64,000 nt of DNA. It comes from CAZNPL01 sp964574815 (lineage in GTDB: Bacteria; Planctomycetota; Phycisphaerae; UBA1845). Under the pieces are notes generated by a model. It searched no databases. It had not been told where the DNA came from and saw nothing but the letters and a program-made list of their open reading frames with translations. The position numbers and the translations under genes are program-made. The stretch's first letter is position 1. Every line of letters starts with the position of its first letter. The DNA lies in NCBI GenBank assembly GCA_964574815.1, contig CAZNPL010000014.1:62001-126000 (forward strand), given 5' to 3'. This document shows, in pieces, positions 58,769-64,000 of the stretch.

Positions 58769-61240
58769 TCACGGAGAATTGTCGGAGGTCTCAGGCGCGT
58801 CCGCCGGGAGCAACTTGAGCCGCCACAACGCCAGGTGATACTCGTTCATCGGAGCTGGAGCGACGTCCGAATCAAACACGAGATCTGTCCCGACACACGC
58901 CCGGAACCACCTGCGGGCCTGCTCGGCCTCACCGGACAGCAGGCATACCTCACCGGCATAGTAGTAGCTTTCACAAACTTGTTCGACGTGTGTGGGATCG
59001 GCTGCGGCAACCAACTCGTCCGGGGCCAACACGCCCGCCAGGCACGCAAACACTTTCCCCAGCCAGCTTCCCGGCGCCGCACCTCGACGGCCGGCTTGGA
59101 GAACATCACGCGCCTCGTGCAGGCAACGCCGGGCCTCATCCCCGCGGCCCTCACCTTGCAGATTACGGGATTGCTCATGCAGGACCAGGAACAGCCGCGC
59201 CTCGGCATAAGTCACTCGCCCGCGTAACGTGCGGAACGCCCGGTAGTCCGCCGCCGCCTTCTCTCTCTGGCCCGACATCCATAACGCGCTTGCCCGAAAG
59301 TAGCGCTGCCAATAGCCGCTCGGATCTCGTTCATCCAACTCCAGCGATCTGGTGTAGTCCTTGATCGCCTTGTCATATTCCTGAAGGCACACGTAAGCGT
59401 GGGCTCGCGCCCAGTACGAGCCATGGTCGGAAGGGCGCAGCTTCACTCTCTCCGTGTAATGTCGTACAGCATCGGCGTAGTGCCCTTGTCTCATAAGAAC
59501 GTCGCCCTGAAACGTCGCCCACCTCGATCGGTCGTTCCCGTATCTCAGCGCATCCCGTGCGGCCTCTCGCGCTCCCTCGAAGTCCGCTGTTTGCACACAA
59601 AGATCGGCCAGGTGTCTTCGCGCGAGTATATGCCCGGGGGACCTCTCCACGGCCGTCTGAGCGAAACGCTTCGCCTTACGAAGATCAAGCGTGGCGAAAG
59701 ATCGGATATAGGCTGCTTCGGCCGTATCCGGCACCTCGCGATCCGCCCGATCTCGAAGCGCCCGCCATTGAGGGTTCCCCATCCGTTCAAAAATCTCGGC
59801 GAGCAAGAACCGGTAGGCCCATTGCGAAGGATCGCGATCGAGTCTGTCCCTCAACGTGCGAATGGCTTTGCCCGACCACTCCTCGTCCCTCTCCTGGGCT
59901 GCCATACTGTACTGCGCATGCGCCCGCACCAGCACCGCCTCAGTAAGATCCGGATGCTGCGCCAGTACCGTGCCAACCGCATCGAGGGCCCTCTCGGCAT
60001 CCCGTCCGTACAGCCAATGAACGCTCGATAGCACTGACGCGCGATCTCGCTCCAGCTTGCGCCGCTCCAGCCGTTTCACGGTCCAGACGGCCGCCAATGC
60101 GAGAATCAAACCCGCAACGGCCACGGGCAGGACCGCCCGGTGTTGCGCCAGTTTTTTGCGCAGCCGGTAGACGGAGCTGGGCCGCCGGGCCAGAATCGGC
60201 TCACCCGTCAGATACCGCCCCAGATCCCTGGCGAACTCCTCGGCCGACTGATAGCGCAAAGCCTTGTCCTTCGCCAGGGCCTTGAGAACAATCGTCTCGA
60301 GTTCGCCGTCGACCCGTGGACTCAGGGATGAGGGCGAAGCCGGCGGTTCCTCCAGAATGCGGCGGGCGACGTCCGACGGTGCTCCGCTGTCGTCAATCGG
60401 GAGAGACCCGGTAAGGGCCTCGAATAACATGACGCCCAGCGCATACACGTCCGCACGCGCGTCCGTTTCCCCGAGCCCACCCTCGGCCTGCTCCGGTGAT
60501 GAGTAACGCAGCGTGCCGATCACCTGACCCGGTGTGGACACCGATACCGTCGAATGCCCGGCGCCATCGATCCCGGCCGACTCTTTAGCCAGACCGAAGT
60601 CCAGTACGTGCGGCTTGCCTTCGGCGTCAATCAGCACGTTGGCCGGCTTGAGATCGCGGTGAATCACCCCCTGCTTGTGGGCATGCTCCGCCACACTGCA
60701 AAGCTCGCGGAACAACCCCACGACCGCCCGAACATCCGGATCAGCAAGCGAAAGCCACCGATCCAACGGGATGCCCTCCACGTAATCCATCGTGTAATAA
60801 GGCTGCCCCGTGGAGACCTCGCCGCCCTCCAGCACACGCACAATGCCGCTGTGCTGAAACCGGGCGGTCAGCTCGACTTCGCGCTGAAATCGCCGCCTGC
60901 CCTGCTGAGAGGCGAACGGTCCGGCCAGCATGACTTTCAACGCCACAATGCGCTTGGTGGAAAGCTGAAGGGCCTTATAGACCACGCCCATACCGCCGCG
61001 CCCGAGCTCGCTGATCACTTCGTAACCCCGGATGCACGCCCCGCCCGGCAGACCCGCCGCCGGTCTGGCATGCTCCGCCAGCGCATCCCGCAGGGCCCCG
61101 GCGACGTCCGTGTCCGAGTCACCTTCCGAGTCCAGCAAGCGCTCGAAGGGCGCACTGTCACCCCGCCACATCGCCTCCACCGCCTGCTCGACACGATCGG
61201 CCAAGTCCGGCGGAATCTCTTTATCGTGATTCAGTGCCAA
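58769..61240 (-). CDS. Ser/Thr protein kinase with TPR region
   Basis: An 823-residue kinase. Kinase domain residues 72-345: GRGGMGVVYKA glycine loop, VALK (Lys102), HRDLKPANVLID (Asp196) and DFGLA (Asp214). A membrane segment (AVLPVAVAGLILALAAVWTV) at about 366-388 is followed by TPR-like repeats (for example AHAYVCLQEYDKAIKDYTRS and LELDERDPSGYWQRYFRASA). The N-terminal 70 residues are the usual planctomycete leader. The ECF sigma gene overlaps the start by 20 bp; such pairs act in signalling in this phylum. Targets are unknown. Confidence 0.93.
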   Translation of the reverse strand: MALNHDKEIPPDLADRVEQAVEAMWRGDSAPFERLLDSEGDSDTDVAGALRDALAEHARPAAGLPGGACIRGYEVISELGRGGMGVVYKALQLSTKRIVALKVMLAGPFASQQGRRRFQREVELTARFQHSGIVRVLEGGEVSTGQPYYTMDYVEGIPLDRWLSLADPDVRAVVGLFRELCSVAEHAHKQGVIHRDLKPANVLIDAEGKPHVLDFGLAKESAGIDGAGHSTVSVSTPGQVIGTLRYSSPEQAEGGLGETDARADVYALGVMLFEALTGSLPIDDSGAPSDVARRILEEPPASPSSLSPRVDGELETIVLKALAKDKALRYQSAEEFARDLGRYLTGEPILARRPSSVYRLRKKLAQHRAVLPVAVAGLILALAAVWTVKRLERRKLERDRASVLSSVHWLYGRDAERALDAVGTVLAQHPDLTEAVLVRAHAQYSMAAQERDEEWSGKAIRTLRDRLDRDPSQWAYRFLLAEIFERMGNPQWRALRDRADREVPDTAEAAYIRSFATLDLRKAKRFAQTAVERSPGHILARRHLADLCVQTADFEGAREAARDALRYGNDRSRWATFQGDVLMRQGHYADAVRHYTERVKLRPSDHGSYWARAHAYVCLQEYDKAIKDYTRSLELDERDPSGYWQRYFRASALWMSGQREKAAADYRAFRTLRGRVTYAEARLFLVLHEQSRNLQGEGRGDEARRCLHEARDVLQAGRRGAAPGSWLGKVFACLAGVLAPDELVAAADPTHVEQVCESYYYAGEVCLLSGEAEQARRWFRACVGTDLVFDSDVAPAPMNEYHLALWRLKLLPADAPETSDNSP

Positions 61241-61868
61241 CGACCCGCTCCTTCCGGGCCACGCCGGTCATGGCACGCCGCAGCGCCTGCACTGCACGAA
61301 TCAGCAGCATCGACGCCGCCGGCCGCGAAATGCCCATCCGTCCGGAAATCTCGCTCATTGAAATCTGATCGAAGAACGCCAGCGTGATGACCTCGCGATG
61401 CTCAGGCTTCAATCTCCCCAACTCGTGGATCAGTCGGGCCGCCTGCTCGGATCGTTCCGCGGCGCTGGGCGGCGTGGTGCCGCTCACCGACAGAAACTGC
61501 CACAACGGCCCCGCCCGGGATAGCGAGTTCACCGTGGAGTCCAGTGACACCACGTCGGGGCGGGCCTTCTCGCCGAGTCGCCCCCCAAGCGCGTCGGCCA
61601 CCTTGTGAAGGACGATCCCCGACGCATACGCCTTCAAACCCGCGACGGTGCGGTTTTCCAGCCGGGAGATGCCGGTGGCCAGTGCCACCATCACCTGCTG
61701 CGTCGCCTCCTCCACGGTACCCAAGTAAGCCGGCGCGGGGCTGAGTCGGGCCACGACCATCAGCCGGACCTGATGGTACATCGCCTCCAGCACACGCCCG
61801 AGGTCGGTTTTTTCACCCTCGCTTGCAGCGTGCACCATGCCGTCGGTGAGATCCGCTGCGCCGAACAT
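61221..61868 (-). CDS. ECF-type sigma factor paired with the kinase
   Basis: A 215-residue sigma factor with region 2 (VLEAMYHQVRLMVVARLSPA, EEATQQVMVALATGI) and a clear region 4 HTH (LIHELGRLKPEHREVITLAF, MSEISGRMGISRPAASMLLI). The SLDSTVNSLSRAGPLWQFLS linker is long, as in the planctomycete-specific ECF groups associated with Ser/Thr kinases. It overlaps the kinase gene by 20 bp. Likely regulated by phosphorylation rather than an anti-sigma factor; none is nearby. Confidence 0.88.
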   Translation of the reverse strand: MFGAADLTDGMVHAASEGEKTDLGRVLEAMYHQVRLMVVARLSPAPAYLGTVEEATQQVMVALATGISRLENRTVAGLKAYASGIVLHKVADALGGRLGEKARPDVVSLDSTVNSLSRAGPLWQFLSVSGTTPPSAAERSEQAARLIHELGRLKPEHREVITLAFFDQISMSEISGRMGISRPAASMLLIRAVQALRRAMTGVARKERVVGTESR

Positions 61869-62141
61869 GATCGGTTATGATACCGCTTTAACCGGCGCAC
61901 CGCGACCCCTCGGCTGACCCCGCCCGCAATGACATAGTCACCAGGAGCCCCCTCCGCGCAACGCGGAAATGTGAAGCTTTTTCTTATATTTCTCGACACC
62001 TGGATTTTCCTCACAAGGACCGTTGCGCCGAGCGCCTGCAGGCGACAAAGACACGGGATGGGCGATACGGATCGAGCCCCGCGGGGCAGGTCTCCCCGAT
62101 GAGGGAGGCACCAGACAACTCCAGTCCAGGAGAATACCGTG

Positions 62142-64000
62142 ATGATTCCGAGAGATGCCAATGAAGACCATCTGGCAAGAACTGATTCCAATGCGCAACG
62201 AGCCTATGACCACACGGCCAAGACACGGTCGTTCGCAATCAGCGCGCTCGTCGCAACATCCGCGTTCGCGGGAGCCTTCGAAGTGGTTGGGGCCTCTTCG
62301 AGCACGACAGTCGCCCAGGCGAGCACCGTCACCGTCTGCTGGGACGGCAGCGGAGACTACCTGACGATCCAGGAAGGGATTGATGCAGCGGTCAATGGTG
62401 ACGAGGTCACCGTGTGCGACGGCACATACACGGGTGCTGGTAACAAGAGCATTCAGTTCAACGGCAAAGCGATCACCCTCAGAAGTGAGAACGGCCCGGA
62501 CAACTGCATCATCGACTGCGAAGCAACCAGCACGGGCTTCCGACTGGTGGGCGGACTGACGCCTGAATCCATCGTCGACGGCTTCACGATCGCGAACGGT
62601 TCGGCCGTCCACGGCGGCGCCATCTATTGCCGGGACAGCAGTCCGACCATCGCCAACTGCGTCATGAGCGGCAACTCGGCCGACAACGGCACCGTCTGGA
62701 TCCAGGACAGCAGCCCCACAATCATCAACTGCACCTTCAGCGACAACTCGACGTCAACCGGAGGCGGCATCTACTCCTATTACAGTACGCCGACGATCCG
62801 CACCTGCACGTTTAGCGGCAACTCGGCCAGCTACCGCGGCGGTGGCATTCGCTGTTGGCAAAGCGGCGCGACCATCACGAACTGTAGGTTCAGCGGCAAC
62901 TCGGCCGACGACGGGGGCGGTCTCAGCGTCGACGGCTCCAGCAGCGCAACCATCACCAACTGCACCATCAGCGGGAACTCGGCCACCAACGGCGGTGGCG
63001 TCTATACCGACGACGGCGGGACCGCGACCTTGAGCAATTGCATCCTCTGGAACGATGCACCCCAGGAAGTCTACATCGCTTCCGGCACCGTCGCCGCGAC
63101 TTACTCCGATATTCAGGGTGGCTGGGCCGGCGCGGGCAACATCAACTTGGATCCGGCGTTCGTTGACCCGCTCGGGAGCAACCACCGCCTGTTAGCCGGC
63201 TCGCCTTGCATCGATGCCGGCGACAATGCAGCAGTGCCTCCCGGCGTCACCACGGACCTGGACGGCAATCCACGCTTCGCCGATGACCCCGCCACGCCGG
63301 ATACGGGCCTCGGCGCTCCACCGATCGTGGACATGGGCGCATACGAACACCAGCGAACACCTGTCACGATCACCGTCTGCTGGGACGGCAGCGGGGACTA
63401 CATCACCATCCAGGAGGGAATTGATGCAGCGCTCAATGGTGACGAAGTCGTCGCCTGCGACGGTACGTACACCGGCGTTGGCAACAGGAGCATCCAATTC
63501 AACGGTAAGGCGATCACGGTCCGTAGCAAGAACGGGCCGAAAACCTGCATCATCGACTGCGAAGAAAACAGCACTGGCTTCCGACTGGTCGGCGGACTGA
63601 CGCCTGAATCCATCGTTGACGGCTTCACGATCAAGAACGGATCGGCCGCCCACGGCGGAGCCATCTACTGCCGCGACAGCGCCCCGACCATCACCAATTG
63701 CATCATGAGCGGCAACTCGGCCGACTACGGCACCGTCTGGATCCAGGAGAGCAGCCCCACAATCACCAACTGCCTCATCAGCGACAACACGACCGTCCTC
63801 GGAGGCGGCATCTACCCGTATGACGCGAACAACCCGACGGTCGCCAATTGCACGATCGTCGGCAACGTGGCCACCAGCCGTGGAGGCGCTGTCTACTGTT
63901 CCGGCAGCGCGGTGCATCTGACCAACTCCATCCTTTGGGGCAACAGCCCCCAGGAAATCCACGTGGGATCCGGCAGCGTTACCGCGACTTATTCCAACAT
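62142..64000 (+). CDS. Secreted right-handed beta-helix protein, 3' truncated by window edge
   Basis: The frame is open to the end of the window (at least 619 residues). AGGAG at 62128 supports ATG 62142 or the GTG three bases earlier. The N-terminus is long before a weak hydrophobic segment (FAISALVATSAFAGAFEVV). From VTVCWDGSGDYLTIQEGIDA on there are beta-helix turns such as SPTIANCVMSGNSADNGTVW and ATITNCTISGNSATNGGGVY, ending with the SPCIDAGD...VDMGAYEHQ block. The whole 347-residue unit then restarts at 63372 (CWDGSGDYITIQEGIDAA). Polysaccharide-lyase-like fold, but no catalytic residues identified. Confidence 0.85.
   Translation, partial: MIPRDANEDHLARTDSNAQRAYDHTAKTRSFAISALVATSAFAGAFEVVGASSSTTVAQASTVTVCWDGSGDYLTIQEGIDAAVNGDEVTVCDGTYTGAGNKSIQFNGKAITLRSENGPDNCIIDCEATSTGFRLVGGLTPESIVDGFTIANGSAVHGGAIYCRDSSPTIANCVMSGNSADNGTVWIQDSSPTIINCTFSDNSTSTGGGIYSYYSTPTIRTCTFSGNSASYRGGGIRCWQSGATITNCRFSGNSADDGGGLSVDGSSSATITNCTISGNSATNGGGVYTDDGGTATLSNCILWNDAPQEVYIASGTVAATYSDIQGGWAGAGNINLDPAFVDPLGSNHRLLAGSPCIDAGDNAAVPPGVTTDLDGNPRFADDPATPDTGLGAPPIVDMGAYEHQRTPVTITVCWDGSGDYITIQEGIDAALNGDEVVACDGTYTGVGNRSIQFNGKAITVRSKNGPKTCIIDCEENSTGFRLVGGLTPESIVDGFTIKNGSAAHGGAIYCRDSAPTITNCIMSGNSADYGTVWIQESSPTITNCLISDNTTVLGGGIYPYDANNPTVANCTIVGNVATSRGGAVYCSGSAVHLTNSILWGNSPQEIHVGSGSVTATYSN

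Noticed and set aside
1..64000. tRNA, rRNA or riboswitch genes
   Set aside because: I scanned intergenic spaces for T-loop (GGTTCGAATCC-like) phrases and known riboswitch cores and found none convincing; a covariance-model search would be decisive.

Overview
The window is GC-rich and reads as a scaffold from a planctomycete, most like the Phycisphaerae side of the phylum; no 16S or marker-gene check is possible here. The evidence is a combination of traits: CxxCGYN-type zinc-ribbon membrane proteins, a GFTLIELLVV pseudopilin, secreted proteins with GDVDL-type half-dockerins, IPTL-CTERM-like sorting tails, an ECF sigma factor overlapping a Ser/Thr kinase gene, a small LADGRRLDV-type hypothetical protein, and many dispersed GC-rich hairpin repeats. 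A run of exactly 100 N (39792-39891) shows that this is a draft assembly. I saw no rRNA, tRNA or CRISPR array.

Layout. 1-5.5 kb: 3' part of metH, a repeat-rich gap, then a thiolase-fold gene, a lipoprotein gene and a DUF35 gene. 5.8-13.9 kb (all minus): ogt plus two PilZ genes, a flippase-like membrane protein, a secreted zincin, hflX, rpiB, and a fused tsaC/LMW-phosphatase gene. 14.1-18.1 kb (plus): zinc-ribbon membrane protein, a large secreted Cys-containing protein, and a C-type lectin with an IPTL-like tail. 18.2-21.2 kb (minus): two SRPBCC proteins and a TetR regulator with a readable promoter/operator.

21.5-30.5 kb holds a Mu-like transposable element. MuA/MuB-type transposition genes and three small genes run to the right. 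A tight operon runs to the left: a possible ribbon-helix-helix protein, Mu gpT-like major head protein, gpI-like protease/scaffold, a 733-residue Cys-rich protein of unknown function and a 62-residue protein. The two arms diverge from one 128-bp region in which two sigma70-type promoters overlap around a TTGAC-N7-GTCAA palindrome. I see no tail, portal, terminase or lysis genes. This is either a decayed Mu-like phage or a reduced head-gene-carrying transposon, and it is the strongest candidate here for something new.

31-37.3 kb (plus): an ABC-ATPase/acetyltransferase fusion, a pseudopilin, a toxin-antitoxin remnant, and a phospholipase-D/VTT fusion followed by an endonuclease/exonuclease/phosphatase-fold gene. 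37.9-51.4 kb: mostly secreted proteins (a Cys-rich-repeat IPTL protein spanning the gap, a dockerin protein, a PQQ-type beta-propeller, a C69 peptidase, a small Asp/Cys-rich protein, and a frameshifted cohesin/HYR/dockerin protein) plus an O-methyltransferase. 51.5-61.9 kb: methyltransferase, purC, a GH10-like protein without the usual catalytic glutamates, a ComEA-like protein, a sigma factor, a DUF1801 protein, a nucleotidyltransferase-like protein, a kinase with its ECF sigma factor. 62.1 kb to the end: a 3'-truncated beta-helix protein made of a 347-residue tandem duplication.

Starts were moved from the longest frame wherever a Shine-Dalgarno sequence, signal peptide or neighbour overlap decided. 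Calls rest on motifs read by eye; no database search was run.
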